Positions 28,076 to 36,377 are shown, numbered from the stretch's first letter. The stretch: 64,000 nucleotides of DNA from Jeotgalibaca porci (GCF_011299095.1 NZ_CP049889.1:1210001-1274000), one strand, 5' to 3'. Numbers and translations: made by a program. Notes: generated by a model not told the origin, from the sequence alone.

Positions 28076-28955
28076 ATTCTTTTACATGAGGTTTGTAGTG
28101 TTCAATTTCGGTTGTCAGTGCCTCTTTGAGATTGTTGTCTTCAAAGATATCTAACATTTTAAGGCCTTTTTCCGTGTACTCTTGCCATGTAGGATCCTTC
28201 AGTAAACGCAGTGCAATGCCTTTGCGAATATAGGCAATGGCGAGTAAGCGATAATTACTTATTTGTTTAAAACGTATAATCAGCTCATCCAAATTTTCTA
28301 AGGCCGTCGCATAATTTTTATTCCGAATTAATAACAGAGTTAAGTTTGTCTGGATATTATTTTTAATGACTCGGCTTTCCCGTGTTTGATAAATACTCAG
28401 CTGTCTCACGATTCTTTCGGAAATGTGAAGGGCGGTTTCAGTAGGGAAAATAAATAAAATAGCATTAATCAAACGAATTTCCATCATATACCAGCGATCA
28501 AAACGTTCCAGTCGCTTCCAAACCCTATTTGCAAAAATAGCAGCCTGTTCATAGTCGCGTTCTTTGGAAATAAGCATCAGCGCTTCGCAAATGTAGGCAA
28601 TATCTTGAATAATATAGTCTTTTTTCATTGTCAAATAATGTTGCACACGCTCTTGGATGACTGTGAGCGCCTCTAAATCATTATAATTAATTAGAAAAAA
28701 CTGCTGAATTAAATCATCACGTGCATCCGGTTCTTCATCCAACAGCATTTGAAACTCGAATTCACTGACATCCAATCTGCTTAACAGTTTGATGAATTTG
28801 TTATAGGTAATATCAATAACGCCCCGTTCCACTTTCGAGTAAGTGGACTGCGAAATAATCCCCTCTGTCACAAATTTTTGGGTATATTTTTTATTAACGC
28901 GGATTTTTCTTAAGATTTCTCCCGTTTTTTTTACATTTTCCGATGAATTATCCAT
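28074..28955 (-). CDS. Rgg/GadR/MutR-family transcriptional regulator (peptide-responsive type)
   Basis: 293 aa. N-terminal XRE-type helix-turn-helix about residues 10-65, with the Rgg-like pattern GEILRKIRVNKKYTQKFVTE and ISQSTYSKVERGVIDI. The rest is all-helical and repeat-like, as in the RRNPP regulators that bind secreted peptides (Rgg, PlcR, ComR). Length matches Rgg (about 280-300 aa). It is divergent from a 47-codon ORF with a signal peptide. A palindrome ATAGTC-N6-GACTAT sits in the shared intergenic region and again past its 3' end. I infer that it is activated by the processed peptide; whether it also regulates itself is open. Confidence 0.85.
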   Translation of the reverse strand: MDNSSENVKKTGEILRKIRVNKKYTQKFVTEGIISQSTYSKVERGVIDITYNKFIKLLSRLDVSEFEFQMLLDEEPDARDDLIQQFFLINYNDLEALTVIQERVQHYLTMKKDYIIQDIAYICEALMLISKERDYEQAAIFANRVWKRLERFDRWYMMEIRLINAILFIFPTETALHISERIVRQLSIYQTRESRVIKNNIQTNLTLLLIRNKNYATALENLDELIIRFKQISNYRLLAIAYIRKGIALRLLKDPTWQEYTEKGLKMLDIFEDNNLKEALTTEIEHYKPHVKE

Positions 28956-28980
28956 ATTTCCCGTGCTCCTTTTTTCGAAA

Positions 28981-29030
28981 ATAGTCGTATTTGACTATTT
29001 GGTTAGAAAAAGAAACTTCTGTTATATAAT
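28981..29030 (+). promoter_or_regulatory. Operator candidate copy 2 and promoter of the peptide gene
   Basis: Operator ATAGTCGTATTTGACTAT at 28981-28998 and a -10 TATAAT at 29025-29030. The hexamer 17 bp before the -10 (GTTAGA, 29002-29007) is a poor -35. The palindrome lies immediately upstream of it, the position used by Rgg activators. This supports an activator-dependent promoter. Confidence 0.65.
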
Positions 29031-29069
29031 GATGCCAGTAAGACCATATCCTAAAGGGAGGAAGAAAAA

Positions 29070-29213
29070 TTGAAAAAACTAGCTAAAAAAGGCAAACGTC
29101 TTGTCGTTTTTCTCGCAGTATTTACTTTGTTCACTTCTCCGTTACTAATCGGCAAAAGTCCTGTTTCTACGACTCAATCATTGGGAGACGTGTGGCTTAT
29201 CGGTGGTGAATAG
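29070..29213 (+). CDS. Small secreted peptide, candidate Rgg pheromone precursor
   Basis: 47 aa, TTG start with AAGGGAGGAAG just upstream. The N-terminus KKLAKKGKR is basic, followed by a hydrophobic stretch LVVFLAVFTLFTSPLLIG, then KSPVSTTQSLGDVWLIGGE. This is the layout of a Sec-exported peptide precursor. The C-terminal DVWLIGGE resembles short hydrophobic peptide pheromones of streptococci, which end in acidic-hydrophobic-Gly-Gly sequences. It is divergent from the Rgg-like gene and preceded by an operator-like palindrome. The active segment and its processing are inference; a bacteriocin-like or membrane peptide is the alternative. Confidence 0.6.
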   Translation: MKKLAKKGKRLVVFLAVFTLFTSPLLIGKSPVSTTQSLGDVWLIGGE

Positions 29214-29335
29214 TAATTACTCTGTGCTTCCTTCATTCAGCTAAACGAAAAATGGCATAAGTTTAGATTGAAGTTCTTAATGGGTATTGTAACTGAAATA
29301 AATAGAAAACAAAAGACGCAAAGGAGGGATGTAGA

Positions 29336-29806
29336 GTGAGTGCTGAGTACATTGAAGATAAACAAGGATTGAAAGAATCGGCAGAATTACTTCCCGTATT
29401 AACGAAGGAAATTCAAGAGCGTTTAGAAAATACAGTTATGACGACAAACGACAAGTTGCGCGACTTAATTAAGACAGGTTACTATAATCGTGTCAGCATT
29501 ACTTTCCGCTGCCTCATTTATGAAGCGATTTTGTTTTTTGAGGCAACGCATGAAGAATTAGACATTTTGTCTGCGGTAGGGAGTCGAACGATTTTCTGTT
29601 ATATAGAAGCGTTTGACCAAATTGCTCGGACAGCGAACAGTTTAAATACGTCATTACGGTTTTCATGGAAAACAGATTCCTATCCGGATGACTATTCTTC
29701 AGAGTGTATTTTAGTTTTGTCTGAAGTTTATAGTGGAATAGCAGATATGTTCCAGTGTTTAGAAAGGCTGGATAACCTTTCTGAAGTTCTTGAAGAAGAA
29801 AATTAA
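29336..29806 (+). CDS. Hypothetical helical protein downstream of the peptide gene
   Basis: 156 aa, GTG start with AAAGGAGGG upstream. No signal peptide or membrane segment. It is predicted mostly alpha-helical and acidic, with three cysteines, and a central TFRCLIYEAILFFEATHEEL. I do not recognise a family. It begins 122 nt after the peptide gene with no terminator between them and has a strong terminator after it, so it may be co-transcribed and be the output of the Rgg-like circuit. Confidence 0.6.
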   Translation: MSAEYIEDKQGLKESAELLPVLTKEIQERLENTVMTTNDKLRDLIKTGYYNRVSITFRCLIYEAILFFEATHEELDILSAVGSRTIFCYIEAFDQIARTANSLNTSLRFSWKTDSYPDDYSSECILVLSEVYSGIADMFQCLERLDNLSEVLEEEN

Positions 29807-29875
29807 GTACGTTGGATAAGAAATGAGCAATAAGAATCGGGTATTTTGAAGTACTCTATAAGAAAATAAAAACAA

Positions 29876-29904
29876 GAAGCTTGGAAATTTTCCAGGCTTT
29901 TTTT
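29876..29904 (+). terminator. Terminator after the 29336-29806 gene
   Basis: AGC-TTGGAAA / TTTTCCA-GGCT stem with a run of seven T. Confidence 0.75.
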
Positions 29905-30005
29905 GTTTGCCCATATCCTTAAACATTTCCTAAACGAATCCTTATTCCTATTGGGGATTTTCGTGATAAGATAAAATAAATACAAAAGATGAGAGGGAAA
30001 GCCAT

Positions 30006-31220
30006 ATGAGTAAAGTCTATATTGTTGGGGCAAAACGGACGCCAATTGGAAGTTTTCTGGGTGCGCTTAAAGATGTTTCCGCGGGCGAGTTGGGAAGCTA
30101 TCCAATTAAAGGCGTTTTGGAACAAAGTGGCGTCAATTCGAGTGATTTGGATGAAATTGTGTTGGGGAATGTCTTGCCAGCTGGACAAGGGCAAGGGGTG
30201 GCGCGTCAGGCGGCTATTTTTGCAGGCGTGGATACTTCCGTTCCGGCGTATTCCTTAAACATGGTTTGTGGCAGTGGGTTAAAAACAGTCATGAATGCAT
30301 ATCTCGGAATCAAAGCAGGTGAGTATCAAGCGATTATTGCAGGGGGTGTTGAAGTGATGAGTCAAGCGCCTTATCTACTTCCGGATCGCTTGCGGAATGG
30401 TCAGAAAATGGGTGGTTTTCACGTAAAGGATCATCTGCTTGATGATGCGCTGACCGATGCTTTCGAAGGCTATCATATGGGCGTGACGGCGGAAAATGTT
30501 GCGGAACGCTACCACTTAAACCGGGAAGACCAGGACGCATTTGCTTGGGAATCACAGCAACGTGCAATTGCTGCGGTTGACGAAGGAGCTTTCAAAGCAG
30601 AAATTGTTCCCGTTGAAACAAAAGTAAGACGGCAATCCGTTATAGTCGATCAAGACGAATACCCAAATCGCACTACAAATTTGGAAAAACTCGGCGGTTT
30701 GCGCCCGGCCTTTAACAAAGAAGGTTCGGTGACTGCCGGAAACGCATCTGGTATCAACGATGGGGCCAGTGCGACTTTATTAGTAAGTGAAGCATTTATG
30801 ACAGAACAGGGCCTCACACCGTTGGCGGAAATCGTAGCTATCGGACAAGGCGGCGTTGATCCTTCAGTAATGGGGCTAGGCCCAACTCCGGCCATCAAAC
30901 AGGCGCTAAAAAAATCAGGATTAACTTTTGAAGATATCGACGTTTTTGAATTGAACGAAGCTTTCGCAGCCCAAAGTCTGGGTGTTATTCAAGAGTTGAC
31001 GGATGCTTTCTCTGTTTCAAAAGAATACATGTTGGAACGGACGAACTTAAACGGTGGCGCAATCGCACTCGGTCATCCCGTCGGCGCAAGTGGCAATCGC
31101 GTTTTAGTAACCTTGATTCATATTCTAAAACAACGAAACTTAAAATATGGCCTCGCATCTCTCTGTATCGGGGGCGGTATGGGGACAGCTGTTATTGTCC
31201 GAAATCCAGAAGTAGAGTAA
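30006..31220 (+). CDS. Acetyl-CoA C-acetyltransferase (thiolase)
   Basis: 404 aa. Condenses two acetyl-CoA to acetoacetyl-CoA or cleaves it. The active-site Cys88 lies in SLNMVCGSGLKTVMNAY. NGGAIALGHPVGASGNR carries the catalytic His, and the second Cys is in ASLCIGGGMG. In Lactobacillales this enzyme normally feeds the mevalonate pathway, but no mevalonate gene is adjacent here, so its pathway role is inferred. RBS GAGAGGG. Monocistronic or co-transcribed with the dipeptidase 27 nt downstream. Confidence 0.93.
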   Translation: MSKVYIVGAKRTPIGSFLGALKDVSAGELGSYPIKGVLEQSGVNSSDLDEIVLGNVLPAGQGQGVARQAAIFAGVDTSVPAYSLNMVCGSGLKTVMNAYLGIKAGEYQAIIAGGVEVMSQAPYLLPDRLRNGQKMGGFHVKDHLLDDALTDAFEGYHMGVTAENVAERYHLNREDQDAFAWESQQRAIAAVDEGAFKAEIVPVETKVRRQSVIVDQDEYPNRTTNLEKLGGLRPAFNKEGSVTAGNASGINDGASATLLVSEAFMTEQGLTPLAEIVAIGQGGVDPSVMGLGPTPAIKQALKKSGLTFEDIDVFELNEAFAAQSLGVIQELTDAFSVSKEYMLERTNLNGGAIALGHPVGASGNRVLVTLIHILKQRNLKYGLASLCIGGGMGTAVIVRNPEVE

Positions 31221-31247
31221 AATATTTCTATATAAAGGAGTGTTATT

Positions 31248-32582
31248 ATGAAAACATTTATTTCAGAAAAACATCAAAATGAAGCAATCGCATCACTCAA
31301 AACAATTCTTTCTTATCCTTCTTATTTACAAGAGGATGACGAAACACCTTTCGGAAAAGACATCCAGGCGGTTTTAGAAAAAACATTGGAAATTACTGAA
31401 GGACTGGGCTTCCGGACCTATATCGATCCAGATGGGTACTATGGTTACGCTGAAATAGGCGAAGGCGAAGAGTTATTTGCAGTTCTCTGTCATTTAGACG
31501 TGGTCCCACCTGGCAACTTAACATTATGGGATTCAAAACCGTTCGAGCCAATTATTAAAGACGGTTATATTATTGCCCGTGGAACCGAAGACGATAAAGG
31601 GCCGACGATGGCCGCGTTATACGCAGTCAAAGCATTACTGGATGCAGGCGAAACACTCAATAAGCGTGTTCGTTTTATTTTCGGAGTGGATGAAGAGAAT
31701 CTATGGCGCTGTTTAGGACGTTACAACGAAAAAGAAGAAAAAGCGACAATGGGCTTCGCACCGGACTCTACTTTCCCGGTAACATTTGCTGAAAAAGGCT
31801 TGTTGCAAGTGAAGATGCGCAGTCAGGAAACGTCTGCTTATACGCTGAAAGCTGGCGGTGCGATGAATGTGGTACCAGAAGATGCTGCTTACGAAGGTGA
31901 ATGGGTAGAGGCAATTGCAGCGGAATTAGATCAATTGGGCTTTAAGTATGAACGTAACGGCAACGCCGTGAATGTAAAAGGTAAATCTGTTCACAGTAAA
32001 AATGCACCCGACGGAATCAATGCGATTGTGCGTCTGGCTAAAGCAATAGGTGCTCACGATGACAACAAAGTATTGGCTTTCTTACGTGACGTGGTTCAAG
32101 AAGATGCGCGCGGTTTGGCTATTTTCGGTGAAGTCCAAGACGAAGCATCCGGTATGTTGACTTTGAATGCTGCAACCCTTTCAATTGAAGAAAATGAAAC
32201 AGTACTGGGATTGGACATTCGTTACCCGGTGACAATCGAAAAAGACTTTATTGTTGAAAAATTAGAAACGGCTGCTGAAAAAGCCGGTTTAATTTATGAG
32301 GAATATGACTTTATTGCACCGTTATACGTGCCGCTAGATCATCCGTTGGTAGAGAACTTAATGGCCGTTTATCAAGAAAAAACGGGAGATATGAGTGAAG
32401 CATTGGTTTCCGGTGGCGCAACATTTGCCCGTACGATGGATAACTGTGTTGCATTTGGCGCACAACTACCACAATCAGAAGCAACTTTGCATGGACCGAA
32501 CGAACGTGTTGCGCTTGCTGATTTCTATCAATCGATGGATATTTACGCAGAAGCGTTATACCGTTTAACGTGTGAAAAGTAA
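31248..32582 (+). CDS. M20 family dipeptidase (PepV-like)
   Basis: 444 aa zinc peptidase cleaving dipeptides in the cytoplasm. LFAVLCHLDVVPPG carries the first metal His and the catalytic Asp. GTEDDKGPTMAALYAVKALL has the bridging Asp, and FGVDEENLWRCLGRY the catalytic Glu-Glu. HGPNERV near the C-terminus supplies the last His. Length and motifs fit PepV/Sapep. RBS AAGGAG. Its terminator was probably the hairpin now interrupted by IS copy B. Confidence 0.92.
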   Translation: MKTFISEKHQNEAIASLKTILSYPSYLQEDDETPFGKDIQAVLEKTLEITEGLGFRTYIDPDGYYGYAEIGEGEELFAVLCHLDVVPPGNLTLWDSKPFEPIIKDGYIIARGTEDDKGPTMAALYAVKALLDAGETLNKRVRFIFGVDEENLWRCLGRYNEKEEKATMGFAPDSTFPVTFAEKGLLQVKMRSQETSAYTLKAGGAMNVVPEDAAYEGEWVEAIAAELDQLGFKYERNGNAVNVKGKSVHSKNAPDGINAIVRLAKAIGAHDDNKVLAFLRDVVQEDARGLAIFGEVQDEASGMLTLNAATLSIEENETVLGLDIRYPVTIEKDFIVEKLETAAEKAGLIYEEYDFIAPLYVPLDHPLVENLMAVYQEKTGDMSEALVSGGATFARTMDNCVAFGAQLPQSEATLHGPNERVALADFYQSMDIYAEALYRLTCEK

Positions 32583-32645
32583 AAAAGAAGGGGCGGGAGT
32601 AATGAACTGCCCCTGTCAAGTAGACAGGTAAAAAACAAAGTATTT

Positions 32646-32680
32646 TAGACCATGCATGTAAAAATGTGTGGTCTTTTTTT
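32646..32680 (+). terminator. Terminator inside the left end of IS copy B
   Basis: AGACCATGCATG pairs with ATGTGTGGTCT, followed by T7 on the plus strand. It would stop transcription entering the element from the dipeptidase side, a common self-protection feature of insertion sequences. Confidence 0.6.
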
Positions 32681-32687
32681 GTAGCGT

Positions 32688-33629
32688 TTATGCAATCATT
32701 TGTAGAATCTTCTCTTCCGTAGGAATTGCTAATCCCATATCCAAAGTAACGCGTTCATTGTTGAAGAACGCGATGTATGCCTTGATTTTCCGGTCTAAGT
32801 ACGCTGGTCTGTCAAACGTATCCAGGTTAAACATCTCCACCTTGAGGGTACCCCAAAAGCCTTCCATAGGGCCGTTGTCAATACATTTCGAGACGCGTGA
32901 CATACTATGGATTATCTGGTGATCTTTAATCATCTTGTTAAAGGCATGGGAGGTGTACTGGGAACCGCGGTCGCTATGAATCAGTGTGGTTTCAGGCTTT
33001 ACATCACCCAAAATCTGCTTTAGTGTATCCAGTACTAACGGGTTGTCATTGCGGTGACTGGTTTTATAAGCCACGATTTTCTTTGACCCGAGGTCATAAA
33101 TAGCGCTCAGGTAACGTTTTGTCCCATTGGTCAACCGGAATTCCGTGACATCCGTCAATAACTTTTCCATGGGTCTTTCAGCGTGGAAATCACGGTTTAA
33201 GATGTTTTCAGCCACATGTGCGGCTTTGTGTGGCACGTAGTTCCTTCTTTTGCGACGGATGACGGCTGTGATCCCCATGATTCTCATGAGGCGGTGTACA
33301 CACTTATGATTCACTTTCGCTCTTCTAAAAAAGTTGAGAAAGATGGTCATTCTTCGGTAGCCGTAAATCCCACCGAATGCCTCGTGGATTCCTTTGATCG
33401 CCCGCATCAGTTTCAGGCATTTTAATTCTGTTTCTGAGGGTTCCCGTTTTAACCACTTATAGTAGCTGGATTTGGCGATACCCAGTATGTCACAAAGATG
33501 GATAACGGGATATTTATGCTTTAATTCTTCAATAGTTAAATATTCCACTTCTTGTCTAACCCCTGTGATTTGTGATTCCCAGCGATTTTTCGGCGCTTTT
33601 TTAACGCATCGTTCTCCATTTCTAGCCAT
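32688..33629 (-). CDS. IS3-family transposase OrfB
   Basis: 313 aa in the open frame. The DDE motif is complete: LLTDVTEFRLTNGTKRYLSA, LIHSDRGSQYTS and NGPMEGFWGTLKVEMFN. The HTH_21 region GGIYGYRRMTIFLN precedes it. The true product is likely OrfAB: slipping at AAAAAAG (33596-33602) gives the junction KKAPKNRWESQITG, which matches this frame exactly. The nominal start lies upstream of that junction and may not be used. Confidence 0.9.
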   Translation of the reverse strand: MARNGERCVKKAPKNRWESQITGVRQEVEYLTIEELKHKYPVIHLCDILGIAKSSYYKWLKREPSETELKCLKLMRAIKGIHEAFGGIYGYRRMTIFLNFFRRAKVNHKCVHRLMRIMGITAVIRRKRRNYVPHKAAHVAENILNRDFHAERPMEKLLTDVTEFRLTNGTKRYLSAIYDLGSKKIVAYKTSHRNDNPLVLDTLKQILGDVKPETTLIHSDRGSQYTSHAFNKMIKDHQIIHSMSRVSKCIDNGPMEGFWGTLKVEMFNLDTFDRPAYLDRKIKAYIAFFNNERVTLDMGLAIPTEEKILQMIA

Positions 33630-34246
33630 TTGTTCCGGGCTTTGAGTGTCTCTACTTCTGCGTTTAAACGTTCTTCCGTTGTTTGAATTTCCGTGGGCTT
33701 CCCGCGGCCCCGGTTGTCTTCCAGACCTATCGGTCCATGCTTTTTGTATTTATTCACCCAGGAATAAATGTTACTGTAACTTACATGGTTTTTCTCCGCT
33801 GCTTCCAGATAAGTCAGGCGATTGGCTATGTAATCTTCTACGATTTTTAATTTTTCTTCATATGATTTTTTAACACCCGTCATGTTGTACACCTCAGATT
33901 TCGGAGAATATGTCTCATTCTCTTTTCCTTCAGTATATCGAATTACCCATTTGTTTACCGTTGTTTTAGATGGAATGTTATATTTAGCGGCTAAGTATGA
34001 AAAGCCGTAACCCGTCTGTAGGTATTCAGCTACAATTTTCTGCTTGAATTCTTTCGAGTAACTGCGGTAATTCTTCTGGGAGCGGATCCCTTCCATGCCA
34101 TGGTCCTGGTACCGATGGACATAATTCATAAAAGTGGTATCAGATAGTTTGAGATGGTGCTGATCAACAAGCGTTCGATAAGAAACACCCCTTAGGTGTA
34201 AATCAATTAAATGTAACAGTTCTGGATCGGTATGTTTTCTAGTCAT
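33536..34246 (-). CDS. IS3-family OrfA
   Basis: 236 aa with three helix-turn-helix-like segments, longer than the two of copy A, and a C-terminal coiled coil LNAEVETLKARNKWLEMEND followed by ALKKRR at the slippery site. Overlaps OrfB by 94 nt. Confidence 0.87.
   Translation of the reverse strand: MTRKHTDPELLHLIDLHLRGVSYRTLVDQHHLKLSDTTFMNYVHRYQDHGMEGIRSQKNYRSYSKEFKQKIVAEYLQTGYGFSYLAAKYNIPSKTTVNKWVIRYTEGKENETYSPKSEVYNMTGVKKSYEEKLKIVEDYIANRLTYLEAAEKNHVSYSNIYSWVNKYKKHGPIGLEDNRGRGKPTEIQTTEERLNAEVETLKARNKWLEMENDALKKRRKIAGNHKSQGLDKKWNI
33596..33602 (-). promoter_or_regulatory. Programmed -1 frameshift site of IS copy B
   Basis: The minus strand reads GCG TTA AAA AAG CGC in OrfA. The -1 frame AAA AAA GCG CCG leads into OrfB. 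Confidence 0.8.
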
Positions 34247-34329
34247 AGAAAAAAACCCCCTTCAAAGTAGTTTGTTTTTTTCAGTGTCTACTTTGAAGGG
34301 AGCTTATCAAATTCCCAGCCTCTTCTTTT

Positions 34330-35034
34330 TTAGTTTGGTTTATTAGTAGGTGTATTGATATTATACTTTGAAAATTGCGCCGTCAGATTCTGTGTAATAG
34401 CGCGTTTGCCAGCTGTTGAACCGGTGTGTGATTGAAGTTGAATGACTGTAATAAAACCTGTTTCCTTATCTAAGGTAATCGTCACATCATACTTCGTTCC
34501 GCTTATCGGAAATTGCTGGACGAGCGCAGAAAGTTCTCTGTTCAACGTTTCATCGTATCCCGAGTACGTAACGGTATAGGTATCGTCCGATGAGACGACC
34601 GTTCCTTTACTCTCGAATAACGCGACAAGTGCCGTGAATGTTTCGTACGGATAAACGGAAATACTTGAGAACAGGGGATCAGGTGTTGCCGAAGCAATCC
34701 ATTCTTCACTATTTTCCTTTTGGAAGGCTCCATCATTTGAAGCATAGATAGACGTTTTGTATGCGTCACGGCTTCCACCTTTAGTGATTCTTTGGCCGTA
34801 AGCAAGTGCTTCATCCGGAAAAATCGTTGCTTCCGTAATTGCATAGGTGCTTTCAATTGTGTTTTCTTCGGTTAGCGTTTCAGTTTCGATGGTAATAACT
34901 TGATGGTAATTTTCAATGTTCTCTGCCGCAGTCAGAGTCACTTCAGATTGTATATCCGTCGCAAAAGCACGTTGACAAGCTGATAGAATGACTGCAGACG
35001 GTAGAATAACAAATAATAAACGTTTTATATTCAA
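34330..35034 (-). CDS. Lipoprotein of the DUF6612 type, hypothetical
   Basis: 234 aa. Signal peptide with lipobox LSAC (Cys20). The mature part looks like LolA/LppX-type fold lipoproteins annotated DUF6612: repeated acidic-aromatic beta strands, KYDVTITLDKETGFITVIQL near the C-terminus. Role unknown; such proteins are extracellular and cell-envelope attached. It is on the minus strand, convergent with pepV; the shared terminator was split by IS copy B, whose right end lies about 33 nt from this gene's stop. Confidence 0.75.
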   Translation of the reverse strand: MNIKRLLFVILPSAVILSACQRAFATDIQSEVTLTAAENIENYHQVITIETETLTEENTIESTYAITEATIFPDEALAYGQRITKGGSRDAYKTSIYASNDGAFQKENSEEWIASATPDPLFSSISVYPYETFTALVALFESKGTVVSSDDTYTVTYSGYDETLNRELSALVQQFPISGTKYDVTITLDKETGFITVIQLQSHTGSTAGKRAITQNLTAQFSKYNINTPTNKPN

Positions 35035-35179
35035 ATCTCTTGCCTCGCTTTACAACATAGTTGTCCTTATTCTACATAATATTGGACACTAATGAAAGCC
35101 TTTTTTCAAGAATGTTATATAAAGAAGGTGTGTTTAGACAAAAGAATCCCCACTCACCAAAATGAGCAGAGAGTCTTTG

Positions 35180-35335
35180 TGGATTGGGACTTTGTAATCC
35201 AGAAATTTCGTAAGAAAGTCCCAATAAACCATCATTCGGACTTTCTAACGGACTTTTTCGAGTCAAAAGTCCGAATAAATGAAGATTCGGACATTCTGGT
35301 CTGTTTTTAATCGAAGAAAGTCCGAAATCATATAA
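35180..35335. repeat. Tandem hairpins built on GGACTTT/AAAGTCC
   Basis: Three successive inverted repeats: ATTGGGACTTT / AAAGTCCCAAT, ATTCGGACTTT / AAAGTCCGAAT, and ATTCGGAC / GTCCGAA. The stems are related to one another. The rest of the interval 35035-35343 has no credible gene; the minus-strand frame across it (35072-35497) reflects these repeats. Confidence 0.6.
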
Positions 35336-35343
35336 ACGAACAA

Positions 35344-35366
35344 AAAAACGACCCCGAAAGGTCGCT
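35344..35366 (-). terminator. Terminator after the ring-cleaving dioxygenase gene
   Basis: On the minus strand GCGACC-TTTC-GGGGTCG followed by T7, 4 nt after the stop codon. Confidence 0.8.
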
Positions 35367-35369
35367 CGT

Positions 35370-36377
35370 TTATTTATCAAAACCAAAGTATTCTTTTTCG
35401 AATGTTTTTGTACTGCGTACCGTATCAAATTGACGAACGATTTTTTCAATCTGTTCGCGGTGATTACGGAATTTTGGTGGTAACGCCAATGTTTCACCTA
35501 AGATTTCGTAGGACTCTTCATCATCAATAAAACCTGGTTCATCTGTAGCAAACTCGAATAGAATGCCGTCAGCAACGGGTGCGTAGAGTGACTCAAAATA
35601 GAAACGATCCACGTAACCGGATGAAGGAACTTGGTATGCTTGCATACGTTCAATCCACAAATCTAACTGTTCGCGGTCTTTCACACGGAAGGCGATATGG
35701 TGAACAGAACCGAAACCTTGTTGGGCCCGTGCCATTAGTTGGTTGTGTTCCACAATGATAGAAGCGCCGTTTCCGCCTTCGCCCATTTCAAAATAATGCA
35801 GATTGCCTTCTGTTTTTGTTTCTCGGAAGAATAATAAAATTTCCAGTACTTGCTTCAATGAGTGGAAGTCAGCGACGCGAATTAAAGTCGTTCCGAGTCC
35901 ATGAATCCCGAATTCAGTTGGAACCGGACCGTTAGTCCACGCTGTTCCAGGTGCAACACCCGTATCATGCTCGTCAGAAATTAATTGCATTTGCTGGCCG
36001 TCGTAGTCTTCGAAGTTAATAACGTTCACACCAAATTGTTCGAAAATACCTGTGTGTTTCACACCAAAGTGGTCAAAGCGTTTCAACCAATATTCCAGTG
36101 CACGATCATTTGGAACGCGTAAGCCTGAACGGTAAATTTCATTATTTCCGTGACGGGACTGTGGAATGCCTGGGAAGTCAAAGAATGTCATATCTGTTCC
36201 GGCCGTTCCTTTATCATCGGCAAAGAATAAGTGATACGTTTGAACGTCGTCTTGGTTCACAGTTTTTTTGACGAGGCGCATGCCCAGTACGTTTGTAAAG
36301 AAGTCATAGTTTTTTTCAGCAGAGCTTGTAATAGCAGTTATATGGTGAATACCTGTTAATGGTAATAGTTTAGTCAT
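35370..36377 (-). CDS. VOC family ring-cleaving dioxygenase (MhqA/MhqO-like)
   Basis: 335 aa, two tandem glyoxalase/VOC modules. Starts TKLLPLTGIHHITAITSSAE, and GFGSVHHIAFRVKDREQL begins the second module. His residues in HHITAI and HHIAF, with ESLYAPVADGILFEFATDEP carrying a Glu, fit the metal site. Homologs degrade quinone or catechol adducts in quinone and thiol stress. The ATG at 36377 is chosen since AGAGGGG lies upstream and homologs begin near it; the frame stays open upstream. The promoter region carries an MhqR-like operator. Confidence 0.88.
   Translation of the reverse strand: MTKLLPLTGIHHITAITSSAEKNYDFFTNVLGMRLVKKTVNQDDVQTYHLFFADDKGTAGTDMTFFDFPGIPQSRHGNNEIYRSGLRVPNDRALEYWLKRFDHFGVKHTGIFEQFGVNVINFEDYDGQQMQLISDEHDTGVAPGTAWTNGPVPTEFGIHGLGTTLIRVADFHSLKQVLEILLFFRETKTEGNLHYFEMGEGGNGASIIVEHNQLMARAQQGFGSVHHIAFRVKDREQLDLWIERMQAYQVPSSGYVDRFYFESLYAPVADGILFEFATDEPGFIDDEESYEILGETLALPPKFRNHREQIEKIVRQFDTVRSTKTFEKEYFGFDK

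Larger units (their letters stand above)
32614..34297 (-). mobile_element. IS3-family element, IS150 group (copy B)
   Basis: About 1.68 kb. Imperfect inverted repeats: TGTCAAGTAGACAGGTAAAA on the left and TTCAAAGTAGACACTGAAAA inward from the right. Two overlapping minus-strand frames with an A6G slippery site. No obvious target duplication, so ends are approximate. The flanks AAAAAAGAAGGGGCGGGAG (32581-32599) and TTCCCAGCCTCTTCTTTTTT (34312-34331) pair with each other, which indicates insertion into a terminator. Different from copy A in sequence. Confidence 0.9.

Noticed and set aside
29214-29338. Open frame continuing after the stop of the peptide gene
   Set aside because: No start with a ribosome binding site. 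The product is short and basic and appears to be leader sequence for the next gene.
35072-35497. Minus-strand frame of 141 codons
   Set aside because: It spans tandem hairpin repeats, a terminator and the end of the dioxygenase gene. No ribosome binding site and repeat-derived composition.
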